A stretch of 64,000 nt of DNA from Rhodococcus tibetensis. GTDB lineage: Bacteria > Actinomycetota > Actinomycetes > Mycobacteriales > Mycobacteriaceae. The translations under genes and the position numbers were made by a program. How positions within the stretch are numbered: the stretch's first letter is position 1; each line of letters begins with the position of its first letter. The stretch is taken from positions 186,001-250,000 of the forward strand of contig NZ_JANFQF010000001.1 in assembly GCF_024438035.1 (NCBI RefSeq). The letters run 5' to 3'. The notes below the pieces were generated by a model that ran no database searches, had not been told where the DNA came from, and saw nothing but the letters and a program-made list of their open reading frames with translations. Shown one piece after another: positions 1 through 11,699 of the stretch.

Positions 1-990
1 GAGGAAACCAGGGCGAAGCAAGCTGCCATGCTCGTCAATCTGGACCCGCCGGACCATACTCGGTTGCGCCAGTTGGTCAGTCGCGGATTCACGCCGCGCA
101 TGGTCAAGTCGCTGGAGGCGCACATCCGGGACATCTGCTCGCAAATCGTCGACGACCTACTCGAGGCGGGAGAGGTCGATTTCGTGCCCCGCGCCGCGGC
201 CCCCCTGCCGCTCGAGGTGATCGCGGCTCTCCTCGGCGCGCCCTCGTCGGACGTCGACAGACTCTACGACTGGTCCAACCGGATGATCGGCTTCGACGAC
301 CCCGAGTACGGCACCACCCAGGCGGACGGCGAGCTCGCGGCGATGGAAATCTTTCTGTACGCCAATGAATTGGCGGCCGAACGGCGCAGAGAACCGCGTG
401 ACGACATCGTCACCAAGTTGGTCCAGCCGGATGAGAACGGCGACACCCTCACCGAGATGGAATTCAACATGTTCTTCGTTCTCCTCGTGGTCGCGGGGAA
501 CGAAACGACGCGTAATGCCACGGCGGGCGGCATGCAGGCTTTCATCGACAATCCCGAGCAGTGGCGCCGATTGCAGGCCGGGCCCGAACTTGCCGCGACC
601 GCGGTCGAGGAGATCCTGCGGTGGGTCACGCCGGTGATGGATTTCCGGCGCACCGCAACTCGTGATGCGATGATCGGTGACCAGCCGGTTGCTGCGGGTG
701 ACAAGGTGGTCATTTACTACCCCAGCGCCAACCGTGACGAGGATGTGTTCGAGGAGCCGTACCGCTTCGATATCGGACGAACGCCCAACCCGCACGTCGC
801 TTTCGGTGGCAGCGGAATCCACTTCTGCCTCGGTGCGCACCTGGCGCGACTGGAGTTGCGGATCCTGTTCGAGACGATGGCCGCCCGAATCGACCGCGTA
901 GAACCGACCGGCCCCGTGACGCGATTGCGATCGAACTTCATCAGTGGCATCAAGACGATGCCCGTGCGAATTCACCCGCGCCGACGGTAG
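1..990 (+). CDS. Cytochrome P450, 5'-truncated by the window edge (CYP124/125/142-like)
   Basis: The reading frame is already open at base 1, so the N-terminal part (roughly the first 80-100 residues) lies outside the window; the ATG at 28 is internal. The visible part has the P450 I-helix motif AGNETT, an ExxR-type helix (EEILR) and the heme-binding loop FGGSGIHFCLG with the axial cysteine. The tail motif SNFISGIKTMPV resembles the sterol/lipid terminal hydroxylases CYP124, CYP125 and CYP142, so oxidation of a steroid or branched lipid is likely but not shown. It is cytosolic and needs a ferredoxin partner; one is encoded at 4975. It ends 52 nt before the TetR gene. Membership of the same transcript is possible, but there is a promoter-like sequence in the gap. 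Confidence 0.9.
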   Translation, partial: EETRAKQAAMLVNLDPPDHTRLRQLVSRGFTPRMVKSLEAHIRDICSQIVDDLLEAGEVDFVPRAAAPLPLEVIAALLGAPSSDVDRLYDWSNRMIGFDDPEYGTTQADGELAAMEIFLYANELAAERRREPRDDIVTKLVQPDENGDTLTEMEFNMFFVLLVVAGNETTRNATAGGMQAFIDNPEQWRRLQAGPELAATAVEEILRWVTPVMDFRRTATRDAMIGDQPVAAGDKVVIYYPSANRDEDVFEEPYRFDIGRTPNPHVAFGGSGIHFCLGAHLARLELRILFETMAARIDRVEPTGPVTRLRSNFISGIKTMPVRIHPRRR

Positions 991-1005
991 ATCGAGGGAT
1001 TTTCG

Positions 1006-1047
1006 TTGCCAGGCCGACTAAACTGTAGTAGCGTCCAGACACGTGTC
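1006..1047 (+). promoter_or_regulatory. Promoter and palindromic operator of the tetR/cyp51 operon
   Basis: TTGCCA (1006-1011) and TAGCGT (1029-1034) are separated by 17 bp. Transcription would start near 1041-1043, which is the GTG start codon of the TetR gene, so the message may be leaderless. A perfect 10-bp palindrome GACACGTGTC (1038-1047), within a repeated TCCAG context, covers the predicted start site and the GTG. It is a plausible autoregulatory operator. It is unlike the KstR box found elsewhere in the window. Confidence 0.45.
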
Positions 1048-1615
1048 CAGTAAGATGAGTTTCGAGTCCACCCGCCGTCGCCTGACCGAAAAGCAGGCCG
1101 ATACCGTCGACCGTCTGACCAAGGCAGCTGTCGAGGTGTTGCGGGCAGAAGGATTCGCCGGCCTCACCGTCCGATCGGTGGCCGGGCTCGCCGGGGTGGC
1201 CCCGGCGACTGCGTACACGTACTTCTCTTCCAAGGAGCACCTCGTCGCCGAAGTGTTCTGGCGCCGCCTCGCCGCTTCACCGGAGGAGGCTGACGCGAGT
1301 CTCGACCGGACGGGACGGGTGGTGGCAGTGCTGCGGCACATCGCGCTGTTGGTCGCCGACGAACCGGAGTTGGCCGGCGCGGTCACCAGCGCATTGCTCG
1401 GCCGGGACCCCGATGTGGAGCACCTGCGCACGCGGATCGGAATCGAGATCCGGCAACGACTTGCGGACGCACTCGGCAGCAATCCCGATCCGGACGTACT
1501 CGAGTCACTGGAGCTGCTGTACGCCGGTGGGTTGGTTCGCGCGGGCATGGGCTACGGGTCGTACACCGAATTCGCAGATCGACTGGAAACTTCCGCCAAG
1601 CTGATCCTGGAGTGA
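1043..1615 (+). CDS. TetR-family transcriptional regulator of the cyp51 operon
   Basis: The product is 190 aa from the GTG at 1043; an in-frame ATG at 1055 gives 186 aa. The N-terminal HTH is typical of TetR: a helix ending in LRAEGFAGLTVRSVA, then GVAPATAYTYFSSKEHLV, the DNA-recognition and anchor segment. The C-terminal part is the variable ligand-binding helical domain. It heads a run of genes that overlap or are only a few nt apart (next start 6 nt after its stop), the same position as TetR gene Rv0767c beside cyp123-cyp51 in M. tuberculosis. It probably represses its own operon through the palindrome over its start. The ligand may be a sterol or CoA ester; this is inference. Confidence 0.88.
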   Translation: MSSKMSFESTRRRLTEKQADTVDRLTKAAVEVLRAEGFAGLTVRSVAGLAGVAPATAYTYFSSKEHLVAEVFWRRLAASPEEADASLDRTGRVVAVLRHIALLVADEPELAGAVTSALLGRDPDVEHLRTRIGIEIRQRLADALGSNPDPDVLESLELLYAGGLVRAGMGYGSYTEFADRLETSAKLILE

Positions 1616-1621
1616 ATACAC

Positions 1622-2848
1622 ATGACCGCAGCGTCGATCCCCGGAGCGTCACTCGATCCGGTGACGTTCAATCCCTACGATTACGCCTTTCATGAGGATC
1701 CCTACGTCACCTACCGCCGACTGAGGGAAGAGGCGCCGGTCTACTACAACCCGGAACTCGACTTCTGGGCGCTCTCGCGGCACGAGGACGTCGTTGCAGC
1801 GTTCCGGGACAACACGAGGCTGTCGAGCGCCAACGGTGTGTCTCTCGATCCGGCCGCCTACGGTCCGAAGGCGTACAAGACGATGTCGTTCCTGGCGATG
1901 GACGATCCGCGCCACATGCGGATGCGGCAGTTGGTCTCCCGGGGTTTCACGCCTCGGCGTGTCAACGAACTGCACGGGCGTATCGAGGATCTGACGACAC
2001 AGTATCTCGACCCCGCACTCGCGTCCGGGGAGTTCGACTGGATCGCGGAGTTCGCGGGCAAGCTCCCCATGGACGTCATCTCGGAACTGATGGGTGTCCC
2101 GGAAACGGACCGTTCCGAACTGCGGCGACTCGCCGACCTGGTGGTGCACCGGGAGGAAGGTGTCCTGGACGTTCCCCAGGCGGCCATGGAGGCGTCGCTG
2201 TACCTCGTGGGTTACTACGCGGACATGATCGCCGAGCGGCGCAAGAGGCCTGTGGACGATCTGACGTCGGCCTTGCTCGAGGCCGAGATCGATGGTGATC
2301 GGCTCACCGACGACGAGATCATCGCGTTCATGTTTCTCATGGTGGTGGCGGGCAACGAGACCACCACGAAGCTGCTCGGCAACGCCCTGTATTGGGGCTC
2401 GAAGTTTCCCGAGGAGGCGCGCAAGGTCCTCGGTGACCAGAGCCGGGTGCCGGAATGGGTGGAGGAGACGCTCCGCTATGACACCTCGAGTCAGATGGTG
2501 GCCCGCACCGCGGCGGTCGACGTCTCCTTGCACGATGCGACCATTCCGGCGGGGGACAAGGTGCTGATCCTGATCGGTTCCGCGAACCGCGACTCGGCCG
2601 TATTCGACGATGCGGACGAGTACCGCATCGGCCGGGACAGCAGCAACAAGCTCGCGAGCTTCGGCGGCGGCACCCACTTCTGCCTGGGCGCGCACATGGC
2701 CCGTCTCGAAGCGAAGATCGCGCTGACGCAGCTGGTCGAAAAAGTCGAGAGTTTCGAAGTGGACGAAACGAATTCTGTGCGAGTCCATTCGACCAACGTC
2801 CGAGGTTTCGCCTCGCTTCCTCTGAAAGTGCAGGTCCGTCATGCCTAG
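1622..2848 (+). CDS. Cytochrome P450, CYP123-like
   Basis: A complete 408-aa P450. The I-helix reads VVAGNETTTK, the ExxR helix EETLR, and the heme loop FGGGTHFCLGAHMA carries the axial Cys. The length is normal for a soluble bacterial class I P450. Its place directly upstream of an SDR and CYP51 matches cyp123 (Rv0766c) in M. tuberculosis, and that synteny is the basis for the subfamily call. The substrate is unknown. The stop overlaps the start of the SDR by 8 nt, so the two are probably translationally coupled. Redox partner: most likely the ferredoxin at 4975. Confidence 0.88.
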   Translation: MTAASIPGASLDPVTFNPYDYAFHEDPYVTYRRLREEAPVYYNPELDFWALSRHEDVVAAFRDNTRLSSANGVSLDPAAYGPKAYKTMSFLAMDDPRHMRMRQLVSRGFTPRRVNELHGRIEDLTTQYLDPALASGEFDWIAEFAGKLPMDVISELMGVPETDRSELRRLADLVVHREEGVLDVPQAAMEASLYLVGYYADMIAERRKRPVDDLTSALLEAEIDGDRLTDDEIIAFMFLMVVAGNETTTKLLGNALYWGSKFPEEARKVLGDQSRVPEWVEETLRYDTSSQMVARTAAVDVSLHDATIPAGDKVLILIGSANRDSAVFDDADEYRIGRDSSNKLASFGGGTHFCLGAHMARLEAKIALTQLVEKVESFEVDETNSVRVHSTNVRGFASLPLKVQVRHA

Positions 2849-3622
2849 GTTCGAGCCCCATTCGCCGCGGCGCCCCGCAATCATCAGCGGTGCCTCCTCG
2901 GGTATCGGTACCGCAACCGCCTATGCCCTTGCCGAACTCGGCCATCCCGTGGCTCTAGGGGCCCGCCGAGTAGCGGAATGCGAGGTAATCGCCGACAAGA
3001 TCCGGAGCAACGGTGGTGACGCTTTCGCGCACTTCCTCGACGTCACGGACACGGCGTCCGTGAGCGACTTCGTGACAGCAGCCGAGAACACCTTCGGTCC
3101 GACGGAGATCGTGCTGTCCGGCGCAGGCGACCTCGAGTTCTCCACCGCACACGAGATGGATCCCGACCAGTTCCTGAAGCAGGTCGATGTACACCTCGTG
3201 GGTGCGCAGCGGCTCGCGCATCGCATTCTTCCCGGCATGATCGAACGCAAGCGTGGTGACTTCGTGCTGATCGGATCGGATTGCGCAGACTCACCACGTC
3301 CGCGGATGGGCGCCTACAACGCTGCGAAAACCGGTGTGGAGGCGATGGGCAGGCAGATGCGGATGGAGTTGGAAGGCACCGGTATCCGTGCGTCCATCGT
3401 CCGTCCCGGACCCACGCAGACCGCCATGGGCATGAACACCACCGAGGAGGTCATCGGACCCGTCCTCGAGGACTGGGCGAAATGGGGATTCGCCCGCCAC
3501 TCCTACTTCTTGCGTGCGTCCGCGATCGCTGATGCCGTCGTCGCCACCGTGAGTGCGCCCCGCGGGGCGCACCTGGTGCTGATCGAGGTTCAGCCCGAGG
3601 CGCCCCTGCGAAAGGACGTCTC

Positions 3623-3626
<4 letters not shown>
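2841..3626 (+). CDS. Short-chain dehydrogenase/reductase (Rv0765c-like)
   Basis: A 261-aa classical SDR with a Rossmann fold. The nucleotide-binding motif GASSGIG is near residues 18-24, and the catalytic Tyr-Lys pair is in YNAAK. The usual NNAG motif is replaced by LSGAGD. The family oxidises or reduces hydroxyl/keto groups with NAD(P)(H). Placed between two P450s, it probably handles an alcohol or ketone made by one of them, perhaps a sterol intermediate of 14-demethylation. It overlaps the P450 upstream by 8 nt and cyp51 downstream by 4 nt (ATGA). The same gene order (Rv0766c-Rv0765c-Rv0764c) occurs in M. tuberculosis. The substrate is not known. Confidence 0.87.
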
Positions 3627-5181
<1,555 letters not shown>

Positions 5182-5193
5182 AGGAGACGCCTG

Positions 5194-5772
5194 ATGTCCC
5201 AGTTCGATCGAAGGATCGGCCCGGCGGTGCAGTTCGATCGCGCCGAGCTGGACGAGATGGTGCAGCGGTGGATAGACGAGAACAAGCGCTGTGAATCGCT
5301 CGGCGACTGGAAGCCGCTCGCCGAGATGTACACAGTGGACGCCACCTACGGATGGAACTACGGCCCCAAGGACGACTTCATGGCCGTCGGCCGCGACGAA
5401 ATTCGAGACCTGGCGCTCGGGCAGGAGATGGAGGGGCTGGACGGCTGGGAGTACCCGTATCAGAAAATTGTCATCGATGACCGCAGCGGCGACGTCATCG
5501 GGTTCTGGAAACAGGTCTCCGACCGCACTCGTGAGGACGGCACCCACTATCAGGTGTACGGGATCGGCGGCAGCTGGTTCCGCTACGGCGGCAACTTCCA
5601 ATGGTCGTGGCAGCGTGACTTCTTCGACTTCGGTAACGTCTCTGCCCTGTTCCTCGAGATGATCACGAACAACGCGATGTCCGACGGTATGAACGCGCGT
5701 ATCGCGCGATCGACCTCCGGCCGGCTTCCCGGGTGGTACCCGTTGGGCCAGGCCCCGGTTCCGTTGTGGTGA
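5194..5772 (+). CDS. NTF2/SnoaL-like protein of unknown function
   Basis: A 192-aa protein starting at an ATG preceded by AAGGAG. The N-terminal helix (DEMVQRWIDENKRC), the segment PLAEMYTVDATYGWNYGP and the following aromatic-rich strands look like the cone-shaped NTF2/SnoaL fold used by ketosteroid isomerases, dehydratases and cyclases. The length is above the usual 130-150 aa because of a C-terminal extension. No catalytic residue can be assigned with confidence. It lies 12 nt after the ferredoxin and overlaps the next gene by 4 nt, so it is part of the cyp51 operon. It may act on, or bind, a product of the P450/SDR steps; this is inference. Confidence 0.72.
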   Translation: MSQFDRRIGPAVQFDRAELDEMVQRWIDENKRCESLGDWKPLAEMYTVDATYGWNYGPKDDFMAVGRDEIRDLALGQEMEGLDGWEYPYQKIVIDDRSGDVIGFWKQVSDRTREDGTHYQVYGIGGSWFRYGGNFQWSWQRDFFDFGNVSALFLEMITNNAMSDGMNARIARSTSGRLPGWYPLGQAPVPLW

Positions 5773-7022
5773 GTGCCGTGCGGGTTCCCACGTCGTTCGC
5801 GGACCTGTCCCGTGAGGATCTCGCGGTGCTCGTGCCGGAACTGCTCCTGTGTGGTCATCTGATCGATCGCTCCGGGATGCCGCACCTGATCGGCGCGTTT
5901 GGACGCGAGGGAATGACGCAGGTCGCGATCGAAGAGTGGATGGCGGCGAGCCCGATCTACACCAAGCGGATGCAGCGCGCGCTGGCGTTCGAGGGCGACG
6001 GCGTGGTGACCATCTTCAAGGGCCTGCAGCTCGACATCGGCGCGCCCCCACAATTCATGGACTTTCGATACCGCGTGATCGATCACGATCACGGTGAGTT
6101 CTGGCTCGACCACTGTGGCGCCCTCATGGACGTGGAGCCGATGGGGGACGAGTACGTCACCTCGATGTGTCACGACATCGAGGACCCGACGTTCGACGCG
6201 ACCGCGCTGGCCACCAATCCGCACGCGCAGGTGCGACCGGTGCACCGTCCGCCCCGGCGCCCGGCGGATCGCACTCCGCACTGCAAGTGGACTGTGACCA
6301 TCGACGACGCACACACACCACCGCCGGTGCCCAAGGGTCTGGTGACGCTCGGCAGGTCGAGGGCCGCCGCGGTCGAGTTGTCGCCCATCGACACCAGTGA
6401 ACCCGGCCGCCATGATTACTCGGATGCACTCCTGAGCGATCTGAGGTTCTCGGAGTTCTCCCATTCGGCGCTCGTCCGGATGGCGGAGGAAGTGTGCCTG
6501 CAACAGCACCTGCTCACGCTCGGATTCCTGTTGGCGGTGCGGTCACGCACCGACGAGGCGTCGGCGATGACGATCGCACGCAAACAATTCACCGGTATCG
6601 CCGGACTCACGTCCGAGCGGATCCGGAATGCGCTCGGACTGCCGGACGACCTCGAGGGACTCGCAGCAGTGCTCGCCGTCCACCCGGCGCTCAATCCCCG
6701 TCAGTACGTCGATGTGACAACCACACTCGCAGATCGTCTCTTTCTCACCATTCGGAGGGACTGTGGGGCCGACGCAGACGGTGCCTGGCTCTCGATGATC
6801 GACGGCGCACACCTGCAGCCGCTCGACGCGCTGCTGCGCGGGGTATCGCCGCGCTTCTCCGCACGTGTCATCGAGGAGACGGATACGGCGCTCACGGTGG
6901 AGGTCGTCACAGGCAAGGCACCCACCAAGGAGGCATCCGAGGTGGCGCTCACCCGGTTCAGCACGGGCGCCGACTTCGCCTTCACCGACCGCGGCATACC
7001 GCTACCCCTCACTGTCGTCTGA
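5769..7022 (+). CDS. Conserved protein of unknown function, 417 aa
   Basis: I do not recognise this protein with confidence. The GTG at 5769 overlaps the previous stop (GTGA); a second GTG at 5778 is possible. It is soluble, with no signal peptide or membrane segment. The middle part has a Cys/His-rich stretch (FWLDHCGALMDVEP, later SMCHDIEDP and HCKWTV) that could bind a metal or nucleophile and faintly recalls the L-2-amino-thiazoline-4-carboxylate hydrolase family; that link is a guess. The C-terminal third is helical, Leu/Ala-rich. It sits between the NTF2-like gene and a steroid-CoA-ligase-like gene, 14 nt before the latter, so it probably takes part in the same pathway. Confidence 0.7.
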   Translation: MSAVRVPTSFADLSREDLAVLVPELLLCGHLIDRSGMPHLIGAFGREGMTQVAIEEWMAASPIYTKRMQRALAFEGDGVVTIFKGLQLDIGAPPQFMDFRYRVIDHDHGEFWLDHCGALMDVEPMGDEYVTSMCHDIEDPTFDATALATNPHAQVRPVHRPPRRPADRTPHCKWTVTIDDAHTPPPVPKGLVTLGRSRAAAVELSPIDTSEPGRHDYSDALLSDLRFSEFSHSALVRMAEEVCLQQHLLTLGFLLAVRSRTDEASAMTIARKQFTGIAGLTSERIRNALGLPDDLEGLAAVLAVHPALNPRQYVDVTTTLADRLFLTIRRDCGADADGAWLSMIDGAHLQPLDALLRGVSPRFSARVIEETDTALTVEVVTGKAPTKEASEVALTRFSTGADFAFTDRGIPLPLTVV

Positions 7023-7036
7023 AAGAGGACAAGTCC

Positions 7037-8653
7037 ATGGCATACAACCTTGCCGACCTCTTCGAACACTCCGTCGACGTCATGCCGGACCGGGTTGCGC
7101 TGATTGCGGCCGGACGGCGGATCACCTACCGCGAACTCGAGGACCGGGCCAACCGCCTGGCCCACAACTTCCGGAGGGCGGGCCTGACCGCGGGCTCGCA
7201 TATCGGTGTGCACCTGCATAATTCGATCGAGACGATAGAGACGCTGCTGGCCGCCTTCAAGATCCGAGCAGTTCCCGTCAATATCAACTACCGCTACACC
7301 AGCGACGAACTCGCGTACGTCTACGGCAACGCCGACTTGGAGGCCGTCGTCCATCATCGGATCTACTCGCCGCGGATCGCCGAAGTTTTGCCGTCGCTGC
7401 CGAAGATCCGGTACACCGTCGTCGTCGAGGACGACCTCGGTGGTGCCGGGGTGCACAGTGAATCCGTGCCGTACGAGGAAGCGCTGTCCGGCAGCGGCCG
7501 AAGGGACTTCGACGAGCGCAGCAACGACGATCTGTTCATCATGTACACCGGCGGCACCACGGGACGTCCCAAAGGTGTCGTGTGGACGCACGAGTCCATC
7601 TGGCGAGTTCTCGCCGGCGGCCTCGACTTCTACACCGGTGAGGCCATCGAAGACGAATATCAGCAGTCCCGTGTGGGGTCCGAGGGCGATCCGACGTTGT
7701 GGTTCGCGTTGCCCCCGCTGATTCATGCGGCGGCGATGATGCCGACCCTCACCGCGCTGTTCAGCGGCAACACAGTGCTTCTGGAGTCGAAATTCGATCC
7801 GCACCGGACCTGGGAATTGGTCGAGCGACACCGGGTGCAGATCCTCATCATCACCGGGGATGCGATGGGACGTCCGCTCATCGAGGCTCGTCAGTCCTCG
7901 CGCACCGACACGTCCAGCCTCGCGGTGGTCGCGTCGGGTGCGGCGCTGTTCTCGCCGGTGATCAAGGATGCGTTTCTCGAAGAGTTCCCCGACCTGGTGG
8001 TGTCGGACTCCATCGGCGCCTCCGAAACAGGCTTCGGAGGAATTGGATTCGCGACCAAGGGGGAGAAGCAAGTGGGTGGCCCGAGGGTACCCGCCGGACG
8101 GTATGCCATGGTGATCGGCGACGACAACCGTCCCATCGAGCCCGGCTCCGGCAAGGACGGCTGGTTCGCCAAGGGCGGCTACGTCCCGCTCGGTTACTAC
8201 AACGATCCCGAGAAGACGAGGGAAATCTTCCGGGAGGTCGACGGCAAGCCCGTCGTGGTCACCGGTGACCGTGCGCGCATCGAGGAGGACGGTTCGATCA
8301 CTCTGCTCGGGCGCGGCAACATGGTGATCAACACCGGCGGTGAAAAGGTGTTCGCCGAAGAGGTCGAGAGCGTGGTGAAGGCGTATCGAGACGTCTACGA
8401 CGCCATCGTCGTCGGTGTGCCCGACGAACGCTGGGGGCACCGAGTCTCCGCAGTGGTGCAGCCACGCGATGCGGGAATCGACTTCGACGGCCTCGAACAG
8501 CACGTGCGGCAGAGTCTCGCCGGGTACAAGATTCCGCGGCTCGTATGGGTGGAAGGCGCTGTACAGCGCACACCCAGCGGCAAACCTGATTACCGCTGGG
8601 CGCAGGGCGTCACCAAGCAGCGCGAACCCGACCACCGCGTCATGTCCGGCTGA
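7037..8653 (+). CDS. Acyl-CoA synthetase of the FadD19/steroid-CoA-ligase type
   Basis: A 538-aa ANL-superfamily ligase. The ATG at 7037 follows AAAGAGGA at good spacing. Motifs in order: YTGGTTGRPKG (P-loop), SIGASETG (adenylate pocket), the hinge region after VTGDRARIEEDG, and the C-terminal catalytic lysine in SGKPDY. The sequence is visibly related to FadD19 at 20947 (ADLFEHSVDVMPDRVAL vs ADLVEHAIDLVPDRVAL). It would activate a carboxylic acid to an adenylate and then a CoA thioester. In this operon the acid is probably formed by P450 oxidation of a steroid-like molecule. Its last 14 nt overlap the convergent HTH gene. Confidence 0.88.
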   Translation: MAYNLADLFEHSVDVMPDRVALIAAGRRITYRELEDRANRLAHNFRRAGLTAGSHIGVHLHNSIETIETLLAAFKIRAVPVNINYRYTSDELAYVYGNADLEAVVHHRIYSPRIAEVLPSLPKIRYTVVVEDDLGGAGVHSESVPYEEALSGSGRRDFDERSNDDLFIMYTGGTTGRPKGVVWTHESIWRVLAGGLDFYTGEAIEDEYQQSRVGSEGDPTLWFALPPLIHAAAMMPTLTALFSGNTVLLESKFDPHRTWELVERHRVQILIITGDAMGRPLIEARQSSRTDTSSLAVVASGAALFSPVIKDAFLEEFPDLVVSDSIGASETGFGGIGFATKGEKQVGGPRVPAGRYAMVIGDDNRPIEPGSGKDGWFAKGGYVPLGYYNDPEKTREIFREVDGKPVVVTGDRARIEEDGSITLLGRGNMVINTGGEKVFAEEVESVVKAYRDVYDAIVVGVPDERWGHRVSAVVQPRDAGIDFDGLEQHVRQSLAGYKIPRLVWVEGAVQRTPSGKPDYRWAQGVTKQREPDHRVMSG

Positions 8654-9047
8654 CCAGGCGTTCGTACCGCTGCCGAGCCGCTTGAGTGCTGCCGAGGCCG
8701 AGACCGAAAGCGATTTCCTGCCACGTCATCCCCCGCTGACGAGCAACTCCGAGGAACAGCGCCTCCAGCTGGTCCATCTCCGCGCGCGCCTTGGGGATCA
8801 GACTCAGCGCCGCGGTGACGTCGGCGTCGTCGACATCGGGTTCGCCGGGCTCTGGCGTGGTCGTGCCGCCCGCGAGTGCTGCGACCACACGGATTGCGCC
8901 GAGTGGTTCCAGCATTTCGGGATGTGATTGGCGGGCACGCTGCTGCGGGGTGGCGCCGTGCCTTTCGGCGATGCGGAAGAGGCCCGCATACTCGCGGTGC
9001 GCGCGCTCACGGCTGGGGTTGGGTGGGGTGAACGGGTCGGTGGGCAT
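8640..9047 (-). CDS. Small helix-turn-helix protein
   Basis: A 135-aa protein starting at the ATG at 9047. The C-terminal 50 residues (from MDQLEALFLGVARQRGMTWQ, then EIAFGLGLGSTQAARQRYERL) form a helix-turn-helix like those of sigma-70 region 4 or small actinobacterial DNA-binding proteins. The N-terminal half is charged and has no domain I can name. The middle (TTTPEPGEPDVDDAD) is an acidic linker. It converges with, and overlaps by 14 nt, the acyl-CoA synthetase gene. Its target is unknown; it could be a local regulator or unrelated housekeeping. Confidence 0.65.
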   Translation of the reverse strand: MPTDPFTPPNPSRERAHREYAGLFRIAERHGATPQQRARQSHPEMLEPLGAIRVVAALAGGTTTPEPGEPDVDDADVTAALSLIPKARAEMDQLEALFLGVARQRGMTWQEIAFGLGLGSTQAARQRYERLVSRT

Positions 9048-9119
9048 GCACTCGATGCTGCACCCTCTTCCAGGCGTTGTCAACAAATTGTTGTAAACGA
9101 CATGTTCACCTCTAAAAGC

Positions 9120-9153
9120 GGTGGCAAAGTACGCGCCGGCGTACTTTGCCACC
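9120..9153 (-). terminator. Hairpin downstream of the GNAT gene
   Basis: A perfect 15-bp stem with a 4-nt loop: the arms are G plus GTGGCAAAGTACGC and its complement. It lies between the stop of the GNAT gene (9164) and the start of the HTH gene (9047). On the minus strand it is followed by CGCTTTTAG, so it can act as an intrinsic terminator for the GNAT gene. A related hairpin with the core GGCGAAGTA occurs at 23751-23778. Confidence 0.6.
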
Positions 9154-9163
9154 CCCGTGCGGG

Positions 9164-9826
9164 TCAGGCGGGTGCGCGGACGACCAGGACTGTGCCGGGG
9201 AACTCCGCTGCGAGTTCCTGGCGGCTGTGCTTCACGGCGGCGGTGCCGTACCCCTTCTTGCGGGCTTCGGGTGCCACCCAAATGGCTACGTCGACTTCGC
9301 GTCCGGTGAGCTCACCGAAGACCAGCCCGACGGAGGCCTTCTCGGCGGTGTCTTCACAGACGAACCACGCTGCGGACTCGTCGTCGATTCGCTTCAGACC
9401 CTCCGCGCGTTCCTTCTCGATCCGCTCCTGCGACCACAGAGTGCCGTCTTCTTCCTGTTCGGCGCAGCGGCGGCGGAACAGCTCGGCGTCCTCGTCGGTG
9501 GGCGTGAATGGACGCAAACGGAAGTTCCGGCCGGTGCTCGCCGGGCGGTCGGACGCCGTCCACTCCAACTTCGCGTCGAGATCCTCGAGTTCCGACTGAA
9601 TGCGGAGACGTTCGTCCTTGGTGAGGCGACGGAACGTCAGATTGAGGACGGCTTCCGCGTACGCCTCGGAAGTGTCGAGGAGTCCGGCCACGGTGGTGAG
9701 CGCCTCGGCATGATCCTTGCTGTCGACGATGGCATCGAGGACTTCGTGTCGCCGTTCGAGCGCGCGCAAAAGGGCTGCGGTGAGCTCTCGGCGGTCGTGT
9801 ATCCGATCTTGAACCTGTGTCGTCAT
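9164..9826 (-). CDS. GyrA-like helical segment fused to a GNAT acetyltransferase
   Basis: A 220-aa protein from the ATG at 9826. Residues about 12-90 (RRELTAALLRALERRHEVLD, then AIVDSKDHAEALTTVAGLL and FRRLTKDERLRIQSELEDL) resemble the GyrA/ParC segment that in gyrase reads LxALxxxDEVIxLIRxSK...LxxLxxxERxKIExE. Residues about 100-220 are a GNAT fold, with the acetyl-CoA loop in WVAPEARKKGYGTAAV. The product may therefore acetylate an amino group on a small molecule or protein, possibly a gyrase-linked target, but that is speculation. It reads away from the ddn-like gene and ends at a strong hairpin. Confidence 0.75.
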   Translation of the reverse strand: MTTQVQDRIHDRRELTAALLRALERRHEVLDAIVDSKDHAEALTTVAGLLDTSEAYAEAVLNLTFRRLTKDERLRIQSELEDLDAKLEWTASDRPASTGRNFRLRPFTPTDEDAELFRRRCAEQEEDGTLWSQERIEKERAEGLKRIDDESAAWFVCEDTAEKASVGLVFGELTGREVDVAIWVAPEARKKGYGTAAVKHSRQELAAEFPGTVLVVRAPA

Positions 9827-9927
9827 ATCCGTATTCCTCGCCTCGGCCGTCGTACATCTTCCGTACGGAGTCAATACTGCAAGAAGTCCCCGGACATGGC
9901 ATCCGTTACCCGGCGGTACATACAGAT

Positions 9928-11613
<1,686 letters not shown>

Positions 11614-11617
11614 TCAG

Positions 11618-11647
11618 AAAATAGAACAGGTTCTCCTATAGAGGCAA
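11618..11647 (-). promoter_or_regulatory. fadA5 promoter with KstR box
   Basis: On the minus strand TTGCCT (11647-11642) and TATTTT (11623-11618) are separated by 18 bp. The KstR box TAGAACAGGTTCTC (11622-11635) fits TnnAACnnGTTnnA except for the last base. It fills the spacer, and its edge overlaps the first two bases of the -10 element. KstR binding would block RNA polymerase directly. Confidence 0.7.
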
Positions 11648-11699
11648 GGTCTGGATGACCTTTCCTTTGCTAGTCGCCTGGCTTGTGTTTCAATGTTAG

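Noticed and set aside
6701-8635. Antisense frame of 644 codons opposite the FadD19-like gene
   Set aside because: Same artefact of base composition; sense strand has intact ligase motifs.
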